From: Paenibacillus sp. DMB5
GTDB lineage: Bacteria > Bacillota > Bacilli > Paenibacillales > Paenibacillaceae
Assembly (NCBI RefSeq): GCF_001517085.1
Contig: NZ_LRAC01000037.1
Span: forward strand, 62,001-126,000
Direction: 5' to 3'
Length of the DNA: 64,000 nucleotides
The position numbers and the translations under genes are program-made. Positions within the stretch are counted from its first letter, which is position 1, and each line of letters starts with the position of its first letter. The notes beneath the pieces are model-generated. The model was not told the DNA's origin. It did not search any database and saw only the letters and a list, made by a program, of their open reading frames with translations. This document shows positions 1-9,302 of this stretch, in pieces.

Positions 1-487
1 TTGCACTTGTATTTTTTAGAGCTGTTTGATTGTTAACGGAAAATACAGGTACTTCGGCCGGAATATTATGGCTTGCACGAAAAGCAGCTTCATCCGGCAT
101 GGTCTTCCCGTTATTCTCCAAATCGACACGCCGCACCCAGAAGACAGCAGCTGAGTGAGCTGGAATCTTCAGCTCCGCTTCGTTAAACGTCAATATTTTA
201 TCTGAGGCATCAGTATAAACAAGGTTGAAGGACGCTCCAAAGTCGTGTTCAGAATCAGAGGCGTTATAAACCTCAATATAATCCATACTGTCGATAGTCG
301 TTCCGCTGAGTCCCGTGTAAATATCATTGCGGGCAATATCATTCGCATATATTTCAGTAAGCCATAACTGCTGTGTTACCATATCGATTCCGTTTTCCGA
401 AGCCTGTGCAGACAGGGGTTGCATAATGGACAAAATAGTTGATAATGCCAAAAGGCAAGAAAGATACTTCTTAAATGTATTACTCAT
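1..487 (-). CDS. Secreted lamin-tail-domain protein (3' end outside window)
   Basis: This reading frame stays open from an ATG at 487 down to base 1, so the C-terminal part is missing. An AGGAGC ribosome binding site lies just upstream of the ATG. Residues 1-31 form a Sec-type signal peptide ending near AQA. From about residue 40 the text (LWLTEIYAND, then MDYIEVYNAS) matches the start of a lamin-tail-domain fold, which in bacteria is an extracellular Ig-like module often attached to nucleases or surface enzymes. Whatever catalytic domain follows lies outside the window, so no enzymatic role can be given. The next gene downstream on this strand is not visible. Confidence 0.75.
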   Translation of the reverse strand, partial: MSNTFKKYLSCLLALSTILSIMQPLSAQASENGIDMVTQQLWLTEIYANDIARNDIYTGLSGTTIDSMDYIEVYNASDSEHDFGASFNLVYTDASDKILTFNEAELKIPAHSAAVFWVRRVDLENNGKTMPDEAAFRASHNIPAEVPVFSVNNQTALKNTSA

Positions 488-737
488 GTTAGGTTTAGCT
501 CCTCTGTTTACATGTGTGCAAGATTTGTGTAGTGGGAAGCAGTAAATGACTCAGGTTTGGCTGAGAACAATTGTCGGTCAATTCATCTCCTTTTAAATAG
601 AATATGTAATGGGTATAAGTGACCCTAAGTAAACAAAATAACAGGTTAAGGTCATGGCAAATGAAGAAGTTTATTAAATCTTCGACAATTTTTACATTTT
701 CGGGTATTCATCCGAACATTTACTACACGAAAAGACA

Positions 738-780
738 GCAGAGCAGCGATTCTCCCGTTACTGGATAATCGCTGCTCTGC
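738..780 (-). terminator. Rho-independent terminator of the GH95 gene
   Basis: A perfect 14-bp inverted repeat (738-751 and 767-780, GCAGAGCAGCGATT and its complement) lies just past the stop codon of the GH95 gene at 789. It is followed on the minus strand by a T-rich stretch. The rest of the 488-788 gap is AT-rich upstream sequence of the lamin-tail gene; I see no further gene in it. Confidence 0.8.
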
Positions 781-788
781 ATTTTGGG

Positions 789-3527
789 TTATTGACAGCT
801 AGCTTTAAGCCCAGCCAATATAAATACAACATCAACCTCTACACCTGCACTAAGGACTAATTGAATATAATTCCCCTGCTCATTCTGCTCTATCTTGGCT
901 TCACTCCCGTTAACCATAGCCTTTGTCCATGGAAGCCCTGGCTTTAAGCGGATGGTATTATCATCCCTGAGAGAGTTCAGTGTCACGTGTACGGTTCTTG
1001 CGGGCAAATCCCAGGATAATGCCTTAGCTTCGACCATTGTTCTTGCCATAAGTCCATTAATGGAGCCGGTTTGCCAATCGGAAGGCAAAGCCGGAAGAAC
1101 CTCTATTACTCCGGTATTCGAGAATAATAATGCTTCATTGACGGCTGCCACTGTGCCGAAGGAGGTATCCGAACAGTAGCAGTTACACCTTCTGTTAGAA
1201 TCATGATCTGTCATCAAGGAGCTGTAGTACCCGGCATCCCTCATCATTGGAAGCAGTGAGGAGAGCACGCCGTCACCATTTTTCAGCCTGGCTTGGACCA
1301 GCGCCTTATGCATCCAGCCATGCCCTGCGGTATCATCTCCGGTATTATATTGATCCCTGTTGGCAATCGCGGTCTTGGCAGCCCGGGCCAACCCCGGATT
1401 GTTCTGCGTTTCATAGGCAGGCCATGCTGCATAGAGATGGCTCAAGTGCCGGTGGTTGTTATTCTCCATATATTCATTCATAGCCCACTCGCGTAAGGCA
1501 CCGTCCGAATCGTATTTGTAATCCGGCAGCAGCTTAAGCAATGACTCCCATTTAGCTATTGCGTATTCATAGCCTTCTCTCTTGACTGCCTGCTCCATTG
1601 CAATGACCATGGATAGACCATCCCGGGCGGCTGAAATATCCATAGTGGCATTAGCTGTAATCGTGCTGTTATAGCCGATGGGATGATTTTCGGGAGAATA
1701 CGCCGGAATGATCAGGTATTTTTCACCCGGATTTAGTAGCGTTTTGCCATGCTGGTGACATGCGTTGCCGTTAATATCCGTGTAGTATTCCGGTGTGCAT
1801 AGCTGCTCCCAGAAGTTAGCCTGCTTGGTCAGCAGGGGGAGCAGAATATTCTCTGCAAGATTCAAATAGCCTTTATCCTTAAGCTGTGCGAATTCCTCAT
1901 CATTCAGGCCTCCATCACGAACACCAAGTACCGGTTTTAGTTCATGTAACCGCATGTTGCCGTTAATCGGAATCTGCTGGTTCCCGTAACACTGCCAGTA
2001 CTCATAGATAGGTAAAAGACACCAGCTTGCCCCCGCGTTCCAGTATTCAAACGGATAATCATTGTCATATTCCACGTGCATCCCGCGGTCGCCGTCAGAG
2101 TTAACGGATACCTGCAGCGCATCATGCATGCCGTACGCCATCCGCGCATTATATTCAAAATCGGGAGTATTCCTCAGGAAAAAAGTAATATATCCAAGCT
2201 GCGCTTGTGTCAAATGGCCTGTATTCATAGCGGCAACCTGCAGATTCACATTGGCATCAAGCGTATAAATCCCGCGCCAGCCAGGGTTCCATTCTCCCGT
2301 CCACATTCCATACAAGCGCGGTGCGCTTGCACCGCTGCAGCAGATCATGGCATACCTTCCCTGGTTATACACCTGCTCCATAAAAGCATGATTGACTCTT
2401 TGCGGAGTTGACTTTTGCGCATGGATTAAGCCCAGATTATCAGCGTCCTTATCCTGCCCGTCGCCTTCAATGCTGAAGCTTACTGCGTTAAACTCTGCTG
2501 AATGTTTCTCTGAATGGGCAGCAAGCGCTGCATTATAATCGAACCCGCCGCCCGGAGCAGAATATTTCTGTACAACTGCATTAGTGACTTGAAAGAGCTG
2601 GTCTACAATCTCGTATTGTGTCATTGCGGAGAAATCTTCTATTTTCCCCATGGAATGCGTTCTGCTGGAGCGTGTAATTAAAAATACGGCATCGGCATCC
2701 TTAACCTGAACCGCAGGGGTTGCTGTCCCGGACACGTTCATCGGTTCAAGGCTGCTGTCGGCCAGCAGAACTTTTTCCTTAGTACCGTTAACCACAACAA
2801 CCCGGGTCAAGCCTGCGTACCCTCCATAGGCCAGCTCACTTCCCGGATAGGAAGGGTAATGAACGACCTGCGCGAGATAATCCGCATTAGAATCCGCCAG
2901 CTTTTTATATTGGAGTGCCTTCAAATCGTTAGGGCCAGCATATGCCCCGCTCAAAGCGGTAATGTCGTCTATGGAGAGGGTTAAGTGAAGCTTGGCCCCT
3001 GTTGAAGATGAAGTTAACTTCGTAATTGAAACGTTATCCTCCCGGGATGTAAAAGATGTGCGGACCCACTCCCCATTCTCATCACTGTAGCGCACTCCCG
3101 TCTCTGCCGTTTCATAGTTCGTCCATCTCTCAAACCTGCACAAACTTCCTTTATCGGGTATGTTAACTCTGAGCTGATGTCCCGGATGGTAGCTATAGTA
3201 AAAGGTTCTCTTTCTCGTCCCGCCGTTCCCGTCCGTAATCTTCCAGCTATCATTTTGGCTGAAGACGTTCTGCCGGGCATCCGGGAGCTGAGCGGTTAGT
3301 TCCTCCGGAATGTCTCTGGGGTCTCTGGAAGGAAAGTTAAACCACATGTACTGAAAAATAAAGCTGTCCGAGTAGGGCGAGCCGGAGGTGATATACCCGT
3401 TCTCCCCGTTTCCGCTGATCATGCCCTCCCGCCAAGCATTGCCGGGATGGACAGCAGGAACCTCTGTATATGTGCTAGCGTAATTTCCTTTCCGATACAT
3501 GCGTCCTGTGCCTGGTACTCTTGTCAT
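789..3527 (-). CDS. GH95-type glycoside hydrolase (alpha-L-fucosidase/galactosidase-like)
   Basis: The 912-residue protein has the GH95 layout. An N-terminal beta-sandwich (GNGENGYI near residue 39) is followed by an alpha/alpha-barrel with LYGMWTG at 405-411, a SPEN block at 611-614 and HRHLSHLY at 692-699, then a C-terminal beta domain. GH95 enzymes remove alpha-L-fucose or alpha-L-galactose from plant or host glycans. The glutamate of SPEN is the likely general acid; this is from family knowledge, not proven here. There is no signal peptide, so the enzyme is probably cytoplasmic and acts on imported oligosaccharides. An AGGAGG site lies 8 bases before the ATG. The divergent neighbour is an AraC-type regulator that is frameshifted here and would be its natural activator. 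Exact sugar specificity cannot be read from sequence. Confidence 0.85.
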   Translation of the reverse strand: MTRVPGTGRMYRKGNYASTYTEVPAVHPGNAWREGMISGNGENGYITSGSPYSDSFIFQYMWFNFPSRDPRDIPEELTAQLPDARQNVFSQNDSWKITDGNGGTRKRTFYYSYHPGHQLRVNIPDKGSLCRFERWTNYETAETGVRYSDENGEWVRTSFTSREDNVSITKLTSSSTGAKLHLTLSIDDITALSGAYAGPNDLKALQYKKLADSNADYLAQVVHYPSYPGSELAYGGYAGLTRVVVVNGTKEKVLLADSSLEPMNVSGTATPAVQVKDADAVFLITRSSRTHSMGKIEDFSAMTQYEIVDQLFQVTNAVVQKYSAPGGGFDYNAALAAHSEKHSAEFNAVSFSIEGDGQDKDADNLGLIHAQKSTPQRVNHAFMEQVYNQGRYAMICCSGASAPRLYGMWTGEWNPGWRGIYTLDANVNLQVAAMNTGHLTQAQLGYITFFLRNTPDFEYNARMAYGMHDALQVSVNSDGDRGMHVEYDNDYPFEYWNAGASWCLLPIYEYWQCYGNQQIPINGNMRLHELKPVLGVRDGGLNDEEFAQLKDKGYLNLAENILLPLLTKQANFWEQLCTPEYYTDINGNACHQHGKTLLNPGEKYLIIPAYSPENHPIGYNSTITANATMDISAARDGLSMVIAMEQAVKREGYEYAIAKWESLLKLLPDYKYDSDGALREWAMNEYMENNNHRHLSHLYAAWPAYETQNNPGLARAAKTAIANRDQYNTGDDTAGHGWMHKALVQARLKNGDGVLSSLLPMMRDAGYYSSLMTDHDSNRRCNCYCSDTSFGTVAAVNEALLFSNTGVIEVLPALPSDWQTGSINGLMARTMVEAKALSWDLPARTVHVTLNSLRDDNTIRLKPGLPWTKAMVNGSEAKIEQNEQGNYIQLVLSAGVEVDVVFILAGLKASCQ

Positions 3528-3651
3528 CTGGTATCCTCCTGAAAGGCTGATTCTGAATGCAAAATAATTATATCAATGGGAGTTTAGATTCGTTATCCTT
3601 AGAGATGACAAGGAAGCCGGAAAGGTGTCGCATTTTTACAGGAGGTAGAGC

Positions 3652-4535
3652 ATGAAATTACCCAGCATCAACATTGATCATATGGATATCAAGCTGAACC
3701 TTGAAGGCTTTGTACTGAACGTGTTGTATGTCAAATTCGGCTATTTCTACAGACCCATGCCCGAGCACAGTCACAGCCACAACAGCTATGAGCTTCATTA
3801 TATCCCGGCCGTCACGGCACCTTGTACGCGCAAGGAAAACGCTATGCGATTACACCCGGCACGATATATGTGACCGGACCGGAGGTCGCTCATGAGCAGA
3901 TCCCTCACCCGGAGGATCCGATGGCGGAATATTGCATCTTTTTCGAGATTCTGCCCGGCAACTCCGTTCTCCCTATGGTCAAGCGAACCTTCGTGAAGGA
4001 GCCGTCTCTTCCAGAGCTGCTGCTGTCCACTCCCTTCTGGATCGGACAAGACAGCGGAAATATGCTCGGATTGTTTGAAATGCTTGCGGATGAGCTCTCT
4101 CTGGAGCAGGCCGGTGTTCATCATATGGCAACTAATATTCTTGAGATGATTGTGATCCGGCTAATAAGACAATACAGTAAGAATCACGCGTCCACTCAAT
4201 CCCTTCCTCTGAAGACCCTTGACGACAGCAGGCTGCTACTGATTGAAAACAGCTTCCTGTACCACTACGATTCCATTACGCTGCAGCAGCTTGCTGACCA
4301 GCTGGGGCTAAGCACCAGACAGACGGAACGGATGGTATACAAGCAATACGGCATGGCCTTTAAAGATAAGAAGCTGCAGGCGCGAATGGGCGCAGCATTA
4401 CGTATACTGCTTACAACAGACACTTCTATTAGTGATATTGCTGCACAAGTGGGATACGGTACACCGGAGCAATTCAGTAATGCGTTCAAAAAATATTATG
4501 GAATGACGGCTACAGAGTATAAGAGGAATTGTTGA
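3652..4535 (+). pseudogene. AraC-family regulator broken by a one-base frameshift
   Basis: The ATG at 3652 has an AGGAGG site and opens a cupin sensor domain (PEHSHSHNSYELHYIPA). The frame then goes wrong near 3809-3812. The correct continuation (HGTLYAQGKRYAITPG, metal-cupin style) is in the +2 frame and runs to 4535, through a two-helix AraC DNA-binding domain ending in GMTATEYKRN. Adding one base in GGCCGTCACGG restores a single protein of about 294 residues. It sits divergent to the GH95 gene and would have regulated it. The lesion is either a real recent mutation or a sequencing error in a G/C-rich stretch; both halves are otherwise undamaged. Confidence 0.85.
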
Positions 4536-4602
4536 AAACAAATCCTCTTATAAGCGTAGGATAATCCGGACTAGCTCTTCATATAAGCAAATCTGATTAT
4601 AA

Positions 4603-5355
4603 TTAGAGCTCTGAGATGACTGGATAGATGCGGCTTCTCAGATTAAAGTCATAGTTCTGGTCAACAATACCTACGGCATCGTTGCTATCATAAAGGTCTA
4701 CCATGAAACCCGCCATTTGTTTGGCCGTGTGGTACTTAGGCATGTTAGCTTTGTAATCAAATTCTTCAGCATCTATTGATTTCTTCACAAACTCGGTTTC
4801 GGTTATTGCCGGTGCCAACACTTTTGCTTTTAATTTAGCACCTTTAAGCTCCAGTTCTTTGGCAAGCCCTTCGGTGAAGGCACTCACATAGTATTTAGAT
4901 GCAGAGTAAGTAACACTTCCAACAGCAATAGCATATCCGAGAGCGGATGATACGTTAATTAACTGAGTGCCTTCTACATCAGCATAATCCCGCACAAACA
5001 GTGTAGATAGGATCGTCAAGGATTCGATATTAACACGTAACATCGTTTCAACTTTATCTAAATTCTGTTCTGCTACAAAAGAAGCTTCACCAAGCCCGGC
5101 ATTGTTAATCCAGGTCTCAATCTGGTATTCCTTCAAGGTGTTGTAGAGTGTGTAAGCCTGTTCTGTAACAGACAGGTCGGTTGAACGAACAATAACCTTT
5201 ACATTTGGATCAATCTCATGAATGGCTGATTTAAGCTCTTCTAATTTGTCTGTTCTTCTGGCTGCCAAAATTAAGTTTTTGCCACGGGCAGCGAACGCCA
5301 ATGCGGCCTCATATCCTATACCTGAGCTTGCTCCTGTGATCACTGTGTACTTCAT
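4603..5355 (-). CDS. Short-chain dehydrogenase/reductase (SDR)
   Basis: This 250-residue classical SDR has the Rossmann glycine motif TGASSGIG at 7-14, NNAG at 84-87, the catalytic serine around 136-137 and the Tyr-x3-Lys pair YSASK at 150-154. The arginines after the second beta strand (AARR) point to NADP(H). The substrate is unknown. It follows a quinone-oxidoreductase-like MDR gene on the same strand across a 204-base gap that holds two perfect palindromes. A divergent TetR regulator lies beyond the MDR gene, so the pair probably forms a locally regulated carbonyl or electrophile detoxification set; that role is inference. Confidence 0.9.
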   Translation of the reverse strand: MKYTVITGASSGIGYEAALAFAARGKNLILAARRTDKLEELKSAIHEIDPNVKVIVRSTDLSVTEQAYTLYNTLKEYQIETWINNAGLGEASFVAEQNLDKVETMLRVNIESLTILSTLFVRDYADVEGTQLINVSSALGYAIAVGSVTYSASKYYVSAFTEGLAKELELKGAKLKAKVLAPAITETEFVKKSIDAEEFDYKANMPKYHTAKQMAGFMVDLYDSNDAVGIVDQNYDFNLRSRIYPVISEL

Positions 5356-5403
5356 TGCTATTCTCTCCCTTTTAAAATAAGTATTGTGATTTCAGATGTT
5401 TTG

Positions 5404-5452
5404 AGAATGATCATTCTAATTAAAGTAAAAAAACTACACGGTTAGATCTAAC
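5404..5452 (-). promoter_or_regulatory. Two perfect palindromes upstream of the SDR gene
   Basis: AGAATGATCATTCT (5404-5417) and GTTAGATCTAAC (5441-5452) are perfect palindromes of 14 and 12 bp, about 50 and 85 bases before the SDR start codon. Their position and symmetry fit dimeric repressor operators. The neighbouring TetR protein is a candidate ligand. The first also loosely resembles a Fur/PerR-like box. No clear -10/-35 pair was found with them. Confidence 0.4.
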
Positions 5453-5499
5453 TTGCCTCAGTATACCAAAATTAGAACGACCGGTAAAGAATAAATTAT

Positions 5500-5550
5500 T
5501 TAAGAATCATTTGCCCCAGGGTTCTTTTTCCTAATTTCAATCTTCATCAT
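5500..5550 (-). CDS. Possible 16-residue leader or gene remnant
   Basis: Ten bases after the MDR stop codon, a strong GGGGAGGAG site precedes ATGATG and a 16-codon frame (MMKIEIRKKNPGANDS) that ends at TAA. It could be a leader peptide for the SDR gene or the first codons of a deleted gene. The evidence is only the ribosome binding site and position. Confidence 0.25.
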   Translation of the reverse strand: MMKIEIRKKNPGANDS

Positions 5551-5559
5551 CTCCTCCCC

Positions 5560-6561
5560 TTAAAATTGAATAATGACTTTACCTTTGGGATGACCTGTTG
5601 CAACAAAATGCAGTGCTTCGTTAATGTCCTCTATGCGGAATTCTGTCGGGTCCACCGCAGGTACAATCCCGTGATCTTCAATGATCTTCGTAATTTTTTT
5701 CAACTGTTCGCCGTCACTGCGCACAAAAATAAAATGATATTGAATATTCTTTTTCTTCGCTTTGTAGTCATACTTAGCCCCGGCAATGGTGAAGAGCTTG
5801 AGCTTCCAGCCTGATAAGCCTATACCTTCGGCAAAACGTTTGTTAGGACCGGTACGCAGAGAAAGAAGTCGGCCGCCTGCTTTAATAATGGCAAGTTCAT
5901 GATCAAATTCGCTTGGTCCCAAGGTATCCATCACATAATCCAAATCACGAAGCTGTTCCCAGTAATTCTCTGTCGTGTAATCAATATATTGGTCGGCACC
6001 GGCTGCCATCGTCCGTTCACGGGCTTGCGGGCTTCCGCTGACAATGACCTTAAGCCCCATACTTTTGGCGATAGGAATAGCCATTTGGCCAAATGAACCC
6101 GAACCTCCGGTAATAAACACGCTTTCGCCGGCTTTAGCAGCTAATTCCTCGTGTAATCCTTGATAGGCAGTCAATCCTGTTAATGGCGCAGCAGCACCAG
6201 TCACAAAGTCCAGATTAGCAGGTAGGTGCCCGATAGCATCTGCACTAATCGCCGCGTACTCAGCAAAAGCACCGATTTTGTGTAGCGGCAGACGTGAATA
6301 AATGGCATCACCCGCTTTAAAATCATGGACGTTCTTACCTACCTTCTCAATAACACCCGTCAGCTCATTACCGAGTACCAGTGGAAACTTATAATCCTGG
6401 ATCAGCTTCACGCTCCCGGTTGCGATAAGCAATTCCAAATGATTAACCGCTGCTGCCTTCACCTTGACCAAGACTTCGTTATCACTTATTTCCGGGATTG
6501 GAATATCGTTGACTTCCACTTTAAACTTTTTTGAATATTTGGTGATTTGTGCTGCTTTCAT
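5560..6561 (-). CDS. Zinc-independent MDR oxidoreductase (quinone-oxidoreductase-like)
   Basis: The 333-residue protein is a medium-chain dehydrogenase/reductase. The N-terminal GroES-like domain (about 1-125) carries GNELTG at 64-69, where zinc enzymes have GHE. The cofactor domain has TGGSGSFGQ at 151-159 for NADPH binding, and the C-terminus ends ATGHPKGKVIIQF. The structural and catalytic zinc cysteines are absent, as in quinone oxidoreductases and enone reductases. The divergent TetR gene starts 183 bases away, and an SDR follows on the same strand. This is a common arrangement for redox enzymes induced by small electrophiles; the true substrate is unknown. Confidence 0.88.
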   Translation of the reverse strand: MKAAQITKYSKKFKVEVNDIPIPEISDNEVLVKVKAAAVNHLELLIATGSVKLIQDYKFPLVLGNELTGVIEKVGKNVHDFKAGDAIYSRLPLHKIGAFAEYAAISADAIGHLPANLDFVTGAAAPLTGLTAYQGLHEELAAKAGESVFITGGSGSFGQMAIPIAKSMGLKVIVSGSPQARERTMAAGADQYIDYTTENYWEQLRDLDYVMDTLGPSEFDHELAIIKAGGRLLSLRTGPNKRFAEGIGLSGWKLKLFTIAGAKYDYKAKKKNIQYHFIFVRSDGEQLKKITKIIEDHGIVPAVDPTEFRIEDINEALHFVATGHPKGKVIIQF

Positions 6562-6744
6562 AAATAATAGCCCCTTTGCACTGAAGAATAAGTAACATTT
6601 ATTAGTTTTTGTAACTTACACAACAAGCATAATACCCCAGGTTACAAAAGTCAACAATTGTTACCTGCTATTGTATATGCTAAAATACAGACAGGTATAA
6701 ATGATGATTAAGGCATTTATTGAAGAAGAAAGGCTGGCAGCAGG
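6562..6744. promoter_or_regulatory. Divergent control region between MDR and tetR
   Basis: The 183-base intergenic stretch is AT-rich and contains four GTAAC/GTTAC half-sites (around 6590, 6610, 6643 and 6659) that form imperfect inverted arrangements. This is what a TetR autoregulatory operator set might look like. I could not fix a single operator or promoter with certainty. Confidence 0.35.
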
Positions 6745-7293
6745 ATGGCTAAAATCACACAGGAGCTCATTATTGAAACCGCTGAAGCATTAATGGAGCG
6801 TACGGATAAATCTGAAGTGACGCTCTCGCAAATTGCGGATGAATTAAGTATCACCCACGCAGCGCTCTATAAACACTTTAAAAATAAGCAGGAGCTCTGG
6901 GCTGCCGTCTCCAAGAGCTGGTTCAACCGGATGATTTCAGAACAAATCCAAATCGACATGACTAACTCGGCGAAGCCGAAGGAATTACTCCACGATTGGC
7001 TCTGGGCATTTGCGAATGCCAAAAAACGCGCCTATAACGAGAATCCCAAGATGTTTGCCTTGAATACGCAATATGTAGACAGCAATCCGCTCGTATTACG
7101 TGACGTTCTCTGGGATTCCTACCAGATTATTGACGGCATCATGGAATATCACGATCCCCGCTTCGAACGGGCAGAGGCGATTCTCTCTGCATTTGCAGTA
7201 TTTAGTCTCCCCTCTTTTAAAGATTCATGGAATTTCCCTGACTACCAGGACAGGTTTGAGCGTATCTGGCGTTTAATCAAACAGGGGCTTTGA
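6745..7293 (+). CDS. TetR-family transcriptional regulator
   Basis: This 182-residue protein has a TetR N-terminal helix-turn-helix (about residues 10-52, VTLSQIADELSITHAALYKHF) and an all-helical ligand/dimerisation domain. It is divergent to the MDR gene, so it most likely represses the MDR-SDR pair and itself. The ligand is unknown. It ends 43 bases before the start of the response regulator, but that gene has its own strong ribosome binding site, so co-transcription is uncertain. Confidence 0.9.
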   Translation: MAKITQELIIETAEALMERTDKSEVTLSQIADELSITHAALYKHFKNKQELWAAVSKSWFNRMISEQIQIDMTNSAKPKELLHDWLWAFANAKKRAYNENPKMFALNTQYVDSNPLVLRDVLWDSYQIIDGIMEYHDPRFERAEAILSAFAVFSLPSFKDSWNFPDYQDRFERIWRLIKQGL

Positions 7294-7336
7294 AGCTAAA
7301 TGGTTCTAGTTGGGTTCAGAAGTTGGGAGGTATAAA

Positions 7337-8032
7337 ATGCCAAAAACGATATTAGTTGTAGACGACGATAAAGAGATCGTAAAACTCATCACAAAAAGTT
7401 TAAGGTACGAGCAATTTGCAACAATTCCGGCATACTCCGGCAAAGAAGCCTTGGCTGCATTGGAAGAAAACCAGATTGATTTCATCGTTCTGGATATCGT
7501 GATGCCTGATATGGATGGACATGATGTCTGCAGAAGCATCCGGCAATCTTATAATGCTCCCATCCTGTTTTTAAGTGCGCGTGATAAGGACATTGACAAA
7601 ATCGTCGGTCTAGAAATAGGGGCAGATGATTACATGACCAAACCCTTCAGTATTCAGGAGCTTGCCTCCAGGATAAAGGCCCATTTCAGAAAAGTGGACA
7701 GGCTGTTTAAAGAGTGGGAAGAACTGAGTCCCGTTAACGAAAAGGCGGATGCTCCGCTCATTTTGAATGATAAAACGTTTGAAGCCTTTCTGCATGGCAG
7801 GAAGCTCGACTTATCTACGAAGGAATTTCAAATTTTGTCTGTTCTTATGCATCATCCCAATCAGGTACTGACTCGTGAGCAGATTTATGAAAATGTCTGG
7901 GGAGATGAATACGGGGAGTTAAATACCGTAACGGTCCATATTAAAAATATTCGTAAGAAGCTGGGTACTGAATTTAACTTTATCAAAACCATATGGGGCA
8001 TAGGATATAAATATACGGAAAGAGAGCAATAG
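7337..8032 (+). CDS. OmpR/PhoB-family response regulator
   Basis: The 231-residue protein has a receiver domain with the acidic pocket D9-D11, phospho-acceptor D53 (VLDIVMPD) and K102 (TKPF). A winged-helix DNA-binding domain follows (about 130-231), ending NFIKTIWGIGYKY. The ATG at 7337 is chosen over a TTG nine codons earlier because GGGAGG precedes it at the right spacing. The kinase gene begins one base after the stop codon, so the two form a standard pair. It resembles VanR/YclJ-type regulators of envelope stress or transport genes. The adjacent ABC exporter is a plausible target, by inference. Confidence 0.92.
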   Translation: MPKTILVVDDDKEIVKLITKSLRYEQFATIPAYSGKEALAALEENQIDFIVLDIVMPDMDGHDVCRSIRQSYNAPILFLSARDKDIDKIVGLEIGADDYMTKPFSIQELASRIKAHFRKVDRLFKEWEELSPVNEKADAPLILNDKTFEAFLHGRKLDLSTKEFQILSVLMHHPNQVLTREQIYENVWGDEYGELNTVTVHIKNIRKKLGTEFNFIKTIWGIGYKYTEREQ

Positions 8033-8033
8033 T

Positions 8034-9089
8034 ATGAAACTGAAAATAAAGCTTCCCCTCTTATTTCTGCTGATGCTGCTAATTCTTATGTTTTCCATTG
8101 GATTGTACTTGAAGTTTGTCTTTGCAGTGTATTCCCCTATACCCGGCACCTTGCTGGACTCACGATATATAGCCTTGCTTCTGCCCATATTTGCCATTGC
8201 GCTATTTATATTTATTATTCTGATTATCTACATTTATTTTTGCATAGAGAAACCCATCCGGCTGCTAAATACCCGGCTGGAAGAAGTAAATATTGTACAT
8301 CCGATGCCTCCGCTGGCTTTGAGGAGTAACGACGAGATCGGAGAACTTTATAAACACTTCAATAAAATGGAGCATAGACTTCAACTTGCCCACAGAGAGC
8401 AAACCGATATGATTGCGGCAATTGCCCACGATTTGAAAACACCCCTGACATCCATTAACGGTTTTACTGAACTGCTTGCTGCACATAAGGACTTACCTGA
8501 AACTGAAAAGCAGGAATATTATGAATTGATTCAAAGGAAGTCAGCCTATATGGTCGAGCTTATCAATGATTTCTCCAGCTTCACTAAAGAAAAGCTGGAG
8601 CTGGAATCCATGGTAGCTGCACCCGTACAAGCATCACAATTATTTGAACAAATTGCTTTTGAATATGACTATGAGCTGGCCGGACTTGACTACGAGCTTG
8701 CTTACCGTCATTCATTCACGGACAATATATTGCTGATGGTCAATGAACCGATGATCCGCCGGGTTTTCGGCAACCTCTTCAGCAACGCCGTAAGATATGG
8801 AGGGAAAAATGAGCTGAAGGTGTATATGACCGGATACGTGCAAGGACATTATGCTTATTTCCAAATCGAGGATAATGGAGTTGGAGTGCCGGATAAGGAT
8901 ATTTCTTCACTGTTCCTTAAATTTTTCACTGTGGATAAATCGCGGCAAATCCAAAAGGGCGGGCTGGGGCTGGGGCTTGCAAGCTGTAAATCTATTATTG
9001 AACACCACGGGGGCGAAATTGCTGCCTACCCTTCCGAATATGGCGGTTTGGGGATCAGATTCAGCCTTCCCCTTGCTGCACATCACTGA
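8034..9089 (+). CDS. Sensor histidine kinase
   Basis: The 351-residue kinase has two membrane helices (about 7-30 and 43-70) with only a short external loop. A HAMP linker follows, then a HisKA domain with the phospho-histidine H132 (AHDLKTPLTS) and an ATPase domain with NLFSNAVRYG, DNGVGV and GGLGLGLASC. The small external region suggests sensing in or near the membrane. It partners the response regulator just upstream (one base between stop and start). A strong terminator follows the gene. Confidence 0.92.
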   Translation: MKLKIKLPLLFLLMLLILMFSIGLYLKFVFAVYSPIPGTLLDSRYIALLLPIFAIALFIFIILIIYIYFCIEKPIRLLNTRLEEVNIVHPMPPLALRSNDEIGELYKHFNKMEHRLQLAHREQTDMIAAIAHDLKTPLTSINGFTELLAAHKDLPETEKQEYYELIQRKSAYMVELINDFSSFTKEKLELESMVAAPVQASQLFEQIAFEYDYELAGLDYELAYRHSFTDNILLMVNEPMIRRVFGNLFSNAVRYGGKNELKVYMTGYVQGHYAYFQIEDNGVGVPDKDISSLFLKFFTVDKSRQIQKGGLGLGLASCKSIIEHHGGEIAAYPSEYGGLGIRFSLPLAAHH

Positions 9090-9124
9090 GTTATTGTTGT
9101 CCTTCTTCTTTCTGCAACAAAGGT

Positions 9125-9170
9125 AAAGGCTGCTGCCTGGGTGTTCACACCCGGCAGCAGCCTTTTTTTT
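9125..9170 (+). terminator. Strong terminator after the two-component operon
   Basis: A GC-rich stem (AGGCTGCTGCC with GGCAGCAGCCT, plus inner GGGTG/CACCC) is followed by eight T residues. It closes the response regulator-kinase operon. The AT-rich 9171-9302 stretch after it should carry the promoter of the hydrolase gene, but I could not fix its position. Confidence 0.92.
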
Positions 9171-9302
9171 GCGTTTTATAGTTTTTTATATCCTCTTTAT
9201 AAACCTTTATTTTTCTTTTAAAGCAGCTTTACCTTTGAATGTAAAAATGACTTGTAGCATTAAAAACTGCAATTACCGGAACTTAATAAGGAGGATATGG
9301 AA

